Origin: Acidimicrobiia bacterium
GTDB taxonomy: Bacteria; Actinomycetota; Acidimicrobiia; Spongiisociales; JAHEDJ01
DNA: 64,000 nt
Assembly: GCA_029210695.1 (NCBI GenBank)
Contig: JARGFH010000007.1
Span: 1-64,000, forward strand
Direction: 5' to 3'
In this document: in pieces, positions 53,314 to 61,912 of the stretch
Position numbering within the stretch: the stretch's first letter is position 1
Layout of the letters: every line of letters begins with the position of its first letter
The notes under the pieces: generated by a model
What the model saw: only the letters and a program-made list of their open reading frames with translations
What the model was told of the DNA's origin: nothing
Database searches by the model: none
Program-made: the position numbers and the translations under genes

Positions 53314-55743
53314 ATGGACCACCTGCCTGGCCGGGAGTTGGCGGCGGTCATGTTCGCCGACATGGTGGGGTTCACCGCGTTGATGCAGGCGAACGAGCAA
53401 CTCGCCATCGAGAAGCGGACCCGATACAGGACTGTCCTTGAGGCATGTCACGAGAGGTTCGGCGGGGAGGTTGTCCAGCATTACGGGGATGGTGCGCTCA
53501 GCATCTTCCACAATGCGGTTGACGCCGTCCGGTGCGCTGTAGCAATCCAGAAGGAACTGAGCCGACCGCTTGTGGTTCCGGTGCGGATCGGCATACATCT
53601 AGGGGACGTGATCATCGAACCAGGCGGCGTTATCGGTGACGCGGTCAATATTGCGTCACGGATTGAGTCGTTTGGGGCGGCTGGGGCTGTTCTGGTTTCG
53701 GACTCGCTGCACGATCAGGTGAAGAACCAGCCGCAGTTTGATTTCGTCGAACTCGGGGAATTCCACCTTGAGAACGTTGTCCGACCATTCGGCATTTTTG
53801 CGGTGGCGTCCGATGGGTTGGTGATTCCCGAAGTCGGCAAGCTGGATGGCAAGGGAAAGGTCGCCGTTCCGTCGGTCGGGCGTTCAGGACCTGGTGCGCC
53901 CACTGCAAGGGGGCTTTTCCGTTCGAGCGTGTTGGCTGCCATCGGGTTTGTGGTAGTCGGGTTGTCGGTTGGGGTGGTGTGGCTCAGTGGGATGTTGACC
54001 GGCGACAACACCACTGTCACGACGACGGTAGCTGCTTCGACCAGCACTGTTGCGGTGGTGGATGACGTTGCCGATACCACCGTGGAAGAACTGTGGTCAC
54101 TCACCCTGGACGCGCCGGTCGTCGGAATGGCGACTATGGACGGTCTGGCTGTCATCGCAACAGGTGACGGTCTGGTGCGTGGCGTTGCCGTAACTTCCGG
54201 CGACGAACTGTGGAGACACAAAGCCGCACGACCTGCCCAACTTGGCGTGTTCGCCGACGGTGGGGTCGTCTACTACGCAACGGCGGAGGGGGTGTCCCTG
54301 CTCGATCCGGCAGACGGCGAACTGATCGATGGGTGCGGGTTCAGTTTCCGGGATCAGGTGCAGGGTGTCGCGGTGGCCGACGGTTCCGTCTACTTCACCG
54401 TGCGTTCGGACGGCACTGTGCGTCGGGTTCCCACCGACCCCATCCCGGACGGCCCCTGCCACCGACCCGCAGCAGCAAGCTCGCATACATTCCTCTGGTT
54501 GCCACCACAGTCTGGTCCCGTTGTCATCGGGAGTGAAGTTCTGGTTGGGGATACTCGAACGCTCACACGGCTCGATGCGGCTAGCTTGGATCTGGTTGGG
54601 AGCTACGACCTCTCTGTGGGTACCCTCGCTGAGTCGTATGACGCCCGGGTGGTTGGACTCGTCGGTGTTGAACTGATTACTCGGACGGCGAGCGGGGTGC
54701 GAACCGATGCGGCGACTTATGGGGCCGACGGCGAAGGCGCTCTTTATGCGATGGTTCCTGGCTCTGGCATGGCGCGATCCGATTACACGGTCGAGATGGT
54801 GCCGGTCGTATCTGACCTCGGGGTGTTTCTCGTCGACACTGGTCACACGCTCCGCAGGCTTTCTCACGATCTCGGCCGCGATCTTTGGAACGTCGATCTA
54901 GCTGTCACTCCGACCGGACTATGGCTCGCCGACAACACTGTTTACGTTTCGTTGCCAGACGGAACTCTGGTAGCCATCGACGCACAAAGTGGCAGCGAAC
55001 TTCACCGCCTCGGAGTGGGAACAGGAATCGCCACTGCCGCCTTTACCGAAGGGGCGGTCATCATGGCCACAGGAGAGGGTAGAGTCACCGGCTTCCTCGA
55101 GCCGTCGGCTCCCGATCCCAGCCTGCCCAGGTTCGAACCGATTGTGAAAGACCCCCCGCCGCAGCCTGACGCTGTCGTTCGTGAGTTTTACGCCGCCGTG
55201 ACGGCGGGGGATCGGAAGCGAGTGGAGAGCCTCATTGCGGTCGATGCCGCGTTCGGTGCTGCCAAGGAAGGTGGCACCTGGTTCTCTCCAGACGCCCGCG
55301 ACGAGTTCTGGGCAAACTACGACTTCTTCAACACACTCAACGTCGCACTCTCCGTCGGCACGTGCGAACAAGAGGTCGTGGGCGAATCTGTCATGGTGGA
55401 CTGCGAAGTGACCCAGTCCGACACCTACCTCGACGCGCTCGGTGCCGAGATCTCTGGGAGTGGGCGACTCGTGGTGGAGTCGGGTCTCATCCATAGTTTT
55501 GTAGGAGGCCCCAACTTCCGCGGAGAGGTCAGAATCAGCCGTGCCAATGTCGGCTATCGACGCGGATTGACGTTCACCCTGGAATCGGAGCTTCTTTACG
55601 ACGATTTCTTCGATTGGGCTGCAACCACCCTGGCTGACGCTCTCGAAGCTTCTTGTGGTACCGACGTCTTAGAGCTCCCCACCGTTGAGTGCGCCCTCTT
55701 CATGCTTGACCACGTCGACGAATACATAGCGGCATCCGAATAG
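53314..55743 (+). CDS. Class III nucleotide cyclase with TM helix and extracytoplasmic beta-propeller
   Basis: The product is 809 aa. The N-terminal cyclase domain (about 8-170) has the metal-binding Asp in AAVMFADMVGFT, the HYGDGALSIF segment and GDAVNIASRIESFG with its catalytic Asn-Arg. A TM helix is at about 205-228. A Thr-rich linker leads to a PQQ-type beta-propeller (about 255-620; repeats such as GDELWRHKA and GRDLWNVDL). A C-terminal domain of about 180 residues resembles an NTF2-like or lipoprotein fold. Extracellular sensing coupled to cAMP or cGMP synthesis is the natural reading. The ATG follows the intron end by 2 nt, with no ribosome binding site visible. Confidence 0.8.
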   Translation: MDHLPGRELAAVMFADMVGFTALMQANEQLAIEKRTRYRTVLEACHERFGGEVVQHYGDGALSIFHNAVDAVRCAVAIQKELSRPLVVPVRIGIHLGDVIIEPGGVIGDAVNIASRIESFGAAGAVLVSDSLHDQVKNQPQFDFVELGEFHLENVVRPFGIFAVASDGLVIPEVGKLDGKGKVAVPSVGRSGPGAPTARGLFRSSVLAAIGFVVVGLSVGVVWLSGMLTGDNTTVTTTVAASTSTVAVVDDVADTTVEELWSLTLDAPVVGMATMDGLAVIATGDGLVRGVAVTSGDELWRHKAARPAQLGVFADGGVVYYATAEGVSLLDPADGELIDGCGFSFRDQVQGVAVADGSVYFTVRSDGTVRRVPTDPIPDGPCHRPAAASSHTFLWLPPQSGPVVIGSEVLVGDTRTLTRLDAASLDLVGSYDLSVGTLAESYDARVVGLVGVELITRTASGVRTDAATYGADGEGALYAMVPGSGMARSDYTVEMVPVVSDLGVFLVDTGHTLRRLSHDLGRDLWNVDLAVTPTGLWLADNTVYVSLPDGTLVAIDAQSGSELHRLGVGTGIATAAFTEGAVIMATGEGRVTGFLEPSAPDPSLPRFEPIVKDPPPQPDAVVREFYAAVTAGDRKRVESLIAVDAAFGAAKEGGTWFSPDARDEFWANYDFFNTLNVALSVGTCEQEVVGESVMVDCEVTQSDTYLDALGAEISGSGRLVVESGLIHSFVGGPNFRGEVRISRANVGYRRGLTFTLESELLYDDFFDWAATTLADALEASCGTDVLELPTVECALFMLDHVDEYIAASE

Positions 55744-55963
55744 ACCGGACATCGAAACCCCGACTCCCGGCGTTGACGGTCACCGCATCGGGCCACCAGG
55801 CTCCGTGGCTCATCTTGCCCCAAACACGTTGAGGCGGATCGCGTGGTCGTGGACTTTGATGAGAACTACGAAGCAGGATCGAAGGTCACCACACCGGCGT
55901 GGTGTTCGGATGGATACGTCAAGGGCGGCAGCGGCCGCCTCATCGGACAGCATCGCCGGGCTG

Positions 55964-56119
55964 CTAGCCAATGATCCCGAGGCCGATCAGAAGCATCGTG
56001 ACGGTTCCAAAACCACACACCCCGACCCAGATCCAACTGCCGAAGTCGAAGACTCTGGGGCCGTATCCTTTGCCCGCCAGTTCGCTCCTGACGTGCCGAA
56101 AAGCGATGTACCCGGCGAC
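55964..56119 (-). CDS. Small membrane protein or fragment
   Basis: The product is 51 aa from a GTG at 56119. A hydrophilic start (GYIAFRHVRSELAGKGYGPR) is followed by one TM helix (WIWVGVCGFGTVTMLLIGLG). It overlaps on the opposite strand the decayed transporter fragment at 56106-56348, so at least one of them is a remnant. The stretch 55744-55963 shows nothing I can identify. Confidence 0.3.
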   Translation of the reverse strand, partial: VAGYIAFRHVRSELAGKGYGPRVFDFGSWIWVGVCGFGTVTMLLIGLGIIG

Positions 56120-56348
56120 GCTCAACTCGGAGGCGTTAGCCCAGGTCAAGGAGGTGGCGGAGATCAGGAAGTTTCCCGAGGATGTCCTGACCGCCTTCAA
56201 GACCGACTTCGAGACGGTCCTGGACGACGTGGCAGCGAGCGATGCCGCCTTTGCCGCGATCCTTGCACCGTGGCGTGAGTTCCGCGACGCTGTTCAGGAG
56301 TGGCATTCCCTGGCCGAGTCGTCGATGCTCCGGGCGTACAATCTGTAG
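56106..56348 (+). pseudogene. C-terminal remnant of a TRAP-type substrate-binding protein
   Basis: About 80 residues survive. RKFPEDVLTAFKTDFETVL, ASDAAFAAILAPWREFRDAV and EWHSLAESSMLRAYNL match the C-terminal end of DctP/SmoM-like TRAP solute receptors. There is no signal peptide or binding domain upstream; the sequence before 56106 reads as unrelated. The dctQ and dctM membrane genes are absent. Confidence 0.6.
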
Positions 56349-56477
56349 GAGATCCCGGGTCGAGGACCCTTCAGATCCGAATGAACCTGCACCTCGGTGC
56401 GGGTTCATTTGATGAGGGAATGCTCCGAGTTCGGTCCCGGTGATGCCCTACGATGCTTGGTGACGAATGGAGTTCCC

Positions 56478-56942
56478 ATGTCCGGATCCGATCTGTTGGA
56501 TCAGGGTTACGCCGAAGTGCTGCGCCGGTGCGTCGCAACAGGTCGGGCGCCCCACTACACCGAACTGGCCGCTTCGCTCGGCATATCGCTGGAGGAGGCG
56601 AGATCGATGGTCCACGAGCTGGTGAGATTGACTCCGGGCTGGGTGCATCCTGGAACCGATCTCCTGGCGTCGTTCCCGCCCTTCAACCTTCAACCAACGC
56701 AGTACTGGGTGACGATCGATGGTGATCAACGCTGGTTCGCTCAATGTGGGCTCGAGGCCCTGGCCATCCGGTGGCTGGTCCCGGGCCAGACGGTGAGGAT
56801 CGATGCGCCCTGTTTGTGCTGCGGCGAACCGATGGTCTTGGAGATGATCGATGAATCCATCACCACCATCGAGCCTGAGGCAATGGTCGGCTACACGAGT
56901 TCTGAGATCGGCGGAGATCCGGCCACGCGACCATTTAGGTGA
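56478..56942 (+). CDS. MerB-like (organomercurial lyase family) protein, ends at in-frame UGA
   Basis: The product is 154 aa up to the UGA. A winged-helix-like N-terminal part (YTELAASLGISLEEARSMVHEL) precedes the core. AQCGLEALAIRWL aligns with WCALDTLIFPAL of MerB, placing Cys90 at MerB Cys96 and Glu93 at Asp99. IDAPCLCCGEP follows. The ATG at 56478 has GGAG 7 nt upstream. The frame resumes after the UGA with ANMNLFRSEDHARNW, the family's C-terminal part. If the UGA is read through, the protein is 226 aa with the UGA residue at 155, close to MerB's 212 aa. See the next two entries. Confidence 0.7.
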   Translation: MSGSDLLDQGYAEVLRRCVATGRAPHYTELAASLGISLEEARSMVHELVRLTPGWVHPGTDLLASFPPFNLQPTQYWVTIDGDQRWFAQCGLEALAIRWLVPGQTVRIDAPCLCCGEPMVLEMIDESITTIEPEAMVGYTSSEIGGDPATRPFR

Positions 56943-56979
56943 GCGAACATGAACCTCTTCCGGTCGGAAGACCACGCTC
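56941..56979 (+). promoter_or_regulatory. SECIS-like stem-loop directly after the UGA of the MerB-like gene
   Basis: GAGCG (56941-56945, including the last two bases of the UGA) pairs with CGCTC (56975-56979). An upper stem CTTCC (56957-56961) pairs with GGAAG (56966-56970) around a GGTC loop. The apical loop starts 20 nt after the UGA, within the range known for bacterial SECIS elements, and contains the G expected there. Without covariation data it could be chance. Confidence 0.4.
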
Positions 56980-57158
56980 GCAACTGGGACCGGTACGACG
57001 ACACAATGGCAGCCAGCCTCCGTCCGGTGGCCGAATGGGCAGACATCTTTAGCAATGTCTACTTCCGGTCGCGGGGCCGCCCCGATTTCGTGTCGTGGGC
57101 GAAGAGCGAAGCAGGCATAGAGGCGTTCGCCGAGCTTCGACGTCGAGCCCGATCCTGA
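56949..57158 (+). CDS. C-terminal part of the MerB-like protein, or a separate small protein
   Basis: The product is 69 aa if started at the ATG at 56949. It is in the same frame as the MerB-like gene, 2 codons after its UGA. NLFRSEDHARNW parallels the HFFASVPTAEDW segment that follows catalytic Cys159 of MerB, and EWADIFSNVYF parallels its C-terminal helix. AGGTGAG (56937-56943) is a fair ribosome binding site for this ATG, so independent translation is possible. Confidence 0.6.
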   Translation: MNLFRSEDHARNWDRYDDTMAASLRPVAEWADIFSNVYFRSRGRPDFVSWAKSEAGIEAFAELRRRARS

Positions 57159-57208
57159 CTCCGGTACGTCCCTGACTCCGGCCCGCCGATCGGCGACGCC
57201 GTCTGCGT

Positions 57209-58048
57209 TCAGATCTCCTGCAATGCCTCGGCCAGGGGCTGAACCATTCCTGGGTTGAACGGCGCCCGCAAGCTGAACACCGCCATGTCGAGTCCGGTCT
57301 CGAACAATTGAGCCGCCTCGGCGGCCAGGGCCTTCGGGTCGGCATCGGCGGGAGTGAACACGTGAGCGCTGCGCGTGATCTCGTTTGCATTGCGTCCGAC
57401 TGCCTCGCAGTGTGAGAGCAGCACTTCGTTCTTGTGGTTCCAGGCGTCGGGTTCGATCCTCAGGGCATCCCAGATGTCGGCCCATCGAGCAACGATCTTC
57501 AGGGTGCGCCTTTCGCCGCCGCCACCGATGGCGATCGGGAGGCGAGGTCGCTGCGGGCCTTTCGGTTCGCAGTGGGCATCGGTGAAGGTGTAGTACTCAC
57601 CGGCGAAGTCGAGGGACGGCTCCGACAACAGACGAGCGATGACCTCCACCCCCTCTTCGAATCGATCCATCCGCTCTTTGATGGTTCCCAACTCGAGACC
57701 GTAGGCCTCGACCTCGGTTTGAAACCAACCGGCTCCGAGCCCGAGGTTCAGGCGACCGCCGGACACGATGTCCAGAGTCGCAGCCATCTTCGCCGTCACT
57801 GCCGGATGCCGGAAGTGCATGCCGTGCACCATCGTTCCTACCCGGATCCGGGATGTGGCGCGGGCGAGCGCGGTGAGCGTGACCCATGCTTCGAGAACGG
57901 GTCCGTGCGGGTCGCCGGCGATGGGGTAGAGGTGGTCGAATACCCAGGCCGACTCGAACAGGTCGATCTGGTCGGCTTCCTTCCACACCGCCAGCGTGTC
58001 GTCCCAGCTCACATGCTGCGGGGGAGTCTTGATGGCGAATCGTCCCAT
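57209..58048 (-). CDS. LLM-class F420-dependent oxidoreductase
   Basis: The product is 279 aa from the ATG at 58048. The TIM-barrel luciferase-like fold shows ESAWVFDHLYPI, RIRVGTMVHGMHFRHPAVTAKMAATLD (key residues), GRLNLGLGAGWFQTE and PIAIGGGGERRTL, which fit the F420-dependent branch. The substrate is unknown. It lies at the left side of a catabolic cluster and is transcribed away from the importer, in the same direction as the FAH gene 86 nt upstream. Confidence 0.88.
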   Translation of the reverse strand: MGRFAIKTPPQHVSWDDTLAVWKEADQIDLFESAWVFDHLYPIAGDPHGPVLEAWVTLTALARATSRIRVGTMVHGMHFRHPAVTAKMAATLDIVSGGRLNLGLGAGWFQTEVEAYGLELGTIKERMDRFEEGVEVIARLLSEPSLDFAGEYYTFTDAHCEPKGPQRPRLPIAIGGGGERRTLKIVARWADIWDALRIEPDAWNHKNEVLLSHCEAVGRNANEITRSAHVFTPADADPKALAAEAAQLFETGLDMAVFSLRAPFNPGMVQPLAEALQEI

Positions 58049-58133
58049 GATCAAAACCTCTCAGTAGTTCGGATGGCATCCACCCTATGCGTTGTGGGGC
58101 TTGCACGTTCGATGCGGCGCGGCACGAGGGGGA

Positions 58134-59000
58134 CTACTCCACTGGATTGCGCAATGTACCGATCCCGTCGATGGAGATCTCGACGACGTCGCCCTTCACC
58201 AGGTAGCGCGGTGGGTCGAATCCGATCCCGACGCCGAGGCCGGTTCCCGTGGCGATGACATCGCCGGGCTCTAGCGTCATCACCTGTGACAGCGTGACGA
58301 TGAGAGATTCGGTATCGAAGATCAACGCCGAGATGGGCGCTTCCTGGCGGAGTTCGCCGTTGACATGGGTACGCATCCACGATGAGGTGATGTCCGGTAG
58401 TTCGTCCCGGGTGGTGATGCATGGTCCCATCGGGCAGAACGTGTCGGGGCTCTTTCCGATGAACCACTGGACGTGCCGTTTCTGGAGATCACGAGCTGTG
58501 ACGTCGTTGACGATCGTCCAGCCGAACACGTGAGAGAGGGCGTCCTGTCGACTCACGTTCTTCGCTTGGCGACCGATGACCACAGCCATCTCACCCTCGT
58601 AGTCGGTGGAGCCGGTCGGGTCGTTGGCGAGGATGATCGGTTCGTCGGGACCGATCACCGACGTCGGAGCTTTGGTGAACACCACCGGGTTGTCGGGAAT
58701 CATCTGTTTTTCGGAGGCGTCGAAGCCTGAATCAGAGAATTCCTTTGCATGGTCCCGGTAGTTCCGGCCGACCGCGATGACGTTCTTGCGCATGCGTAGC
58801 GGGGCGAGCAGTCGGACCGCGGAGAGAGGCACGCGCGGGCCTTCCCGTAGCGCCTGCATCGCAGAGTCGACCGACCAATCGGCGATCACGTCGACCATAT
58901 CGGCCGACCCGAGCCCTCCGGAACTGAGATCCACGATCTCGTCTCCTTCGATGCCACCGACTGCAATCTCTCCTTCGAACCCGAAAGTCACTAGCCTCAC
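58134..59000 (-). CDS. Fumarylacetoacetate hydrolase family protein (copy 1)
   Basis: The product is 288 aa. VIAVGRNYRDHAKE near residue 75, the metal-binding DYEGEMAVVIGR, GWTIVNDVTARDLQ, GPCITTRDELPD and GDVIATGTGLGVGIG are hallmarks of the FAH superfamily. These enzymes hydrolyse C-C bonds or hydrate 2-keto acids in aromatic and related pathways. The start is GTG at 59000, divergent from the importer operon, with the 12-bp inverted repeat between them. A second member of the family lies at 61913-62761. Confidence 0.9.
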   Translation of the reverse strand: MRLVTFGFEGEIAVGGIEGDEIVDLSSGGLGSADMVDVIADWSVDSAMQALREGPRVPLSAVRLLAPLRMRKNVIAVGRNYRDHAKEFSDSGFDASEKQMIPDNPVVFTKAPTSVIGPDEPIILANDPTGSTDYEGEMAVVIGRQAKNVSRQDALSHVFGWTIVNDVTARDLQKRHVQWFIGKSPDTFCPMGPCITTRDELPDITSSWMRTHVNGELRQEAPISALIFDTESLIVTLSQVMTLEPGDVIATGTGLGVGIGFDPPRYLVKGDVVEISIDGIGTLRNPVE

Positions 59001-59007
59001 TATCTCG

Positions 59008-59037
59008 ACATCCTACATCGCATATGATGTAGGATGT
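59008..59037. promoter_or_regulatory. Perfect 12-bp inverted repeat in the divergent promoter (operator)
   Basis: ACATCCTACATC and its exact complement GATGTAGGATGT are separated by GCATAT. The site begins 8 nt from the FAH start codon and 80 nt before the importer start. It is the size of a GntR- or TetR-type dimer site and could control both directions. No regulator gene is in the window. Confidence 0.7.
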
Positions 59038-59116
59038 TCTGCATGGCGGAGCAGATGAACAATCTGCGACTGTCCAAACGGGAAGCCCATGGCGAAGGCC
59101 TAACTTGGAGGTAAGG

Positions 59117-60187
59117 ATGTTTCGCAAGCGTTCACTAACCGTTCTGCTCATCGTATTGGTTCTGGTGGTGGCCGCATGCGGGGGAACGGAAGACACGACT
59201 ACTACCGCCGGAGCTGCTACAGCTACCACAGCCGGACCCATGGAGATGACTGAGGTCGTTGTTCTGGCTCCGAACCCGTCCGCTGTCATCTGGTTCCAGC
59301 TGTGTTCTGCCATCTATCAGGGATTCCTCGAGGAAGAGGGCATTGACGCCTCGTTCGAAGCCGTCGACGGCTCCGGAGCCGTTCTACAAGCGATGGCTGC
59401 CGGTCAAGCCGAGTTCGGCATTCCCGGCCCAGGTCCGTTGCTGGGAGCCCGGGCGGCAGGTGAAGATCCCGTTGCCATCTACAACGGCTTTGCCCAGGCC
59501 CTATTCGGGCTGGTGGTGCTAGAAGACTCCGACTACAAGGTCCCTGCGGACTTGAAGGGCACCGATGGACCGACCGTTATCGGTGTCGGAACCGCAGAAG
59601 GATCCGAAGTGACCTTCGTACGTCCGATTCTCAATGAGGCCGGCCTGGAAGAGGGCGTCGACTACGAGTTCCTGCCCGTCGGTGACGGTGGCCCCGCCAC
59701 CGCAGCCTTCGAGCGGGGCGAGATCGAAGCCTATGCAGCTGCCGTGCCGGACATGGCGATCATCGAAGCCCGCGGATTGCCGTTGCTGGAGATCACTCCT
59801 CCCGAGTACAAGACGGTGTTCGGAAACGGATATGCCACGACCCAATCACTGATCGATTCCGATCCGGATTTGGTGCAGGGCTTCGTCAACGGGTTGGTCA
59901 AGGGCGCCCTCTTTGCAGAGGGAAACCCGGATGCCGCCGAGGCAGACTGCGCGCAGATGAACCCGGAAGAGGCGACCGATCCTGAGCTCGCACGGGCTCT
60001 GCTGGATCTGACGCTCGTCGTCAGCAAGCCGCTCGGTGGGTTGCCATGGGGCACCTACGATCCACAGGCCTGGGCAGACTGGGGCCAGAGCCTCGTCGAC
60101 GACGGGACGCTGGACGAGCTGCCCGACACGGGCGTCGCGTTCACGAATGAGTACGTCGAGAAGGCTCACGCCAACGCCGGTAGCTGA
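59117..60187 (+). CDS. ABC importer substrate-binding lipoprotein (NMT1/SsuA-like)
   Basis: The product is 356 aa from the ATG at 59117, where GGAGGTAAGG precedes it. A lipoprotein signal ends LVVAAC, with Thr/Ala-rich spacer TTTTAGAATATTAG after Cys20. The body has the NMT1/THI5-like pattern: IYQGFLEEEGIDASFEAVDGSG (key part), AAGQAEFGIPGPGPLLGA and VKGALFAEGNPD. Related proteins bind sulfonates, nitrate, taurine or pyrimidine precursors; the substrate here cannot be told. It heads an operon with the ATPase and permease. Confidence 0.88.
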   Translation: MFRKRSLTVLLIVLVLVVAACGGTEDTTTTAGAATATTAGPMEMTEVVVLAPNPSAVIWFQLCSAIYQGFLEEEGIDASFEAVDGSGAVLQAMAAGQAEFGIPGPGPLLGARAAGEDPVAIYNGFAQALFGLVVLEDSDYKVPADLKGTDGPTVIGVGTAEGSEVTFVRPILNEAGLEEGVDYEFLPVGDGGPATAAFERGEIEAYAAAVPDMAIIEARGLPLLEITPPEYKTVFGNGYATTQSLIDSDPDLVQGFVNGLVKGALFAEGNPDAAEADCAQMNPEEATDPELARALLDLTLVVSKPLGGLPWGTYDPQAWADWGQSLVDDGTLDELPDTGVAFTNEYVEKAHANAGS

Positions 60188-60193
60188 TTCAAA

Positions 60194-61027
60194 GTGATCG
60201 AATCAACCGATTCGGTTGATCGGGCGGGGCAGCAGTCCCGCCCGATCAACGACGAGGTCGTGAGAGTCACGAACCTCAACAAGACCTTTCACAAGCGTGG
60301 CCTGAAGGCTCTCGACAATGTCGATATGACGCTGCGGCATGGCACCTTCACCAGTGTCATCGGGCCAAGCGGATGCGGGAAGTCCACACTCTTGAAGATA
60401 CTGGCCGGCCTGATCCCGGCCACGTCGGGTGAGATATTGCTCAGCGGCAAACCGGTCACCGGCCCGAGGCAGGATATCGGAATCATGTTCCAGCAGCCGA
60501 CGCTATTGCCGTGGCGAACCGCGTTGGAGAATGTGCTGCTCCCCATTGAGATCAGATCCGGCTCTGCTGCCGCGAAGAAGCAGTCGGACGTCGGCATGCA
60601 GTTGCTCGAGTTGGTGGGGCTGAATGGATTCCACGATGTCCGTCCTTTCGAGCTATCCGGAGGGATGGCGCAGAGGGTTGCCATTTGTCGGATGCTGGTC
60701 ACCGGACCAGCGATTCTGCTGCTCGATGAACCATTTGGTGCACTAGACGAGCTGACCCGTGAGTACATGAACGTCGAGCTACAGCGCATTTGCAGAGAAC
60801 GCGATGCCACCTCCTTCATGGTGACCCACGCAATTCCAGAGGCCGTCTTCTTGGCCGACCAGGTGTTCGTGATGTCGGCCCGGCCCGGCCGGATTGCCAC
60901 CGTGGTGGATGTTGATCTTCCTCGCCCCCGGAACCTCGACATGATGACTACTCCCGAGTTTGGGGCGCTCGTACATCGTGTGCGAGAGAGTCTCGACATG
61001 GGAATCGACGGCGGAGGCTTGGCATGA
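60194..61027 (+). CDS. ABC importer ATP-binding protein (SsuB/TauB-like)
   Basis: The product is 277 aa. Walker A GPSGCGKSTLL, the Q-loop in MFQQPTLLPW, signature LSGGMAQRVAI and Walker B ILLLDEPFGALDEL are all intact. The LLPW segment after the Q-loop is characteristic of the nitrate/sulfonate/taurine subfamily. The start is GTG at 60194. It overlaps the permease by 4 nt. Confidence 0.92.
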   Translation: MIESTDSVDRAGQQSRPINDEVVRVTNLNKTFHKRGLKALDNVDMTLRHGTFTSVIGPSGCGKSTLLKILAGLIPATSGEILLSGKPVTGPRQDIGIMFQQPTLLPWRTALENVLLPIEIRSGSAAAKKQSDVGMQLLELVGLNGFHDVRPFELSGGMAQRVAICRMLVTGPAILLLDEPFGALDELTREYMNVELQRICRERDATSFMVTHAIPEAVFLADQVFVMSARPGRIATVVDVDLPRPRNLDMMTTPEFGALVHRVRESLDMGIDGGGLA

Positions 61028-61896
61028 CACAGAAGACTGAAACCCATGGTGTTCCCAGCGCGATGTCAGACGCGGAGGAGCTTTGGTATTCGGGCAAGTG
61101 GATCGACCGGGTTCCACAACCGGTCTCGATCTTTGTTCTCGGGGTATCGATGCTTGGTGTCTGGTGGCTGATCGCCGAACTCGAGTTCGTCTCCCGGATT
61201 CTTCTTCCGGGTCCGGCGGAAACGTTCGAAGAGCTGTGGGATACGACCAAGAACATCGTTACCGGCGGGCATATTGCGGAGGGTCTTTGGATCACCACCC
61301 AGGAAGTGATTTGGGGCTTCATCTCGGCCGCGGTCCTTGGCTTCTTGCTCGGGGTGGTGGTCGGTGAAACCCGGTTGGGGCGGAGAGCGGTCATGCCCTA
61401 CCTGGTTTCATTCAATGCACTCCCAAAGGTCGCGTTCGCCCCGGTCTTTGTGGCCTGGTTTGGGTTCGGCGTCAATTCGAAAATCGTGATGGCGGCGTTC
61501 ATCGCTTTCTTCCCGGTGATTGTCGACACGGCAGCCGGTTTGGCGGCAGTCGACGCGGAAACTCAGATGCTGTTCCAATCGATGGAGTCCTCTAGGTGGC
61601 AGACGCTGCGCAAGTTGAAACTGCCTTCCGCTCTGCCGTTCATCTTCGCCGGACTCAAGACGGCGGCGGTGTTCTCGGTAGTCGGGGCAGTGGTCGGCGA
61701 GTATCTCGGCGGAGGCCATGGATTGGGTGAGCTGATCAGGTTTAGCGCCCAAACGCTGCGGATCGATCGGGTCTTCGCGCTGATCGTCTACCTCGGCGTC
61801 ATCGGCCTCCTTCTGTTCGGCCTGGTGGCCTGGACTGAGAGGAAGCTGTTGTTCTGGCACAAGTCTGAGATCTTCGAGATCCAGGGCACGGGCTGA
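61024..61896 (+). CDS. ABC importer permease (SsuC-like)
   Basis: The product is 290 aa with about six TM segments (for example VSIFVLGVSMLGVWWLIAEL near 37-56). The EAA-like loop reads AVDAETQMLFQSMESSRWQT, and NALPKVAFAPVFVAWFGFG is the usual conserved segment of the subfamily. It completes the SBP-ATPase-permease operon. Confidence 0.92.
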   Translation: MTQKTETHGVPSAMSDAEELWYSGKWIDRVPQPVSIFVLGVSMLGVWWLIAELEFVSRILLPGPAETFEELWDTTKNIVTGGHIAEGLWITTQEVIWGFISAAVLGFLLGVVVGETRLGRRAVMPYLVSFNALPKVAFAPVFVAWFGFGVNSKIVMAAFIAFFPVIVDTAAGLAAVDAETQMLFQSMESSRWQTLRKLKLPSALPFIFAGLKTAAVFSVVGAVVGEYLGGGHGLGELIRFSAQTLRIDRVFALIVYLGVIGLLLFGLVAWTERKLLFWHKSEIFEIQGTG

Positions 61897-61912
61897 ACCG
61901 AAAGGAAGACAC

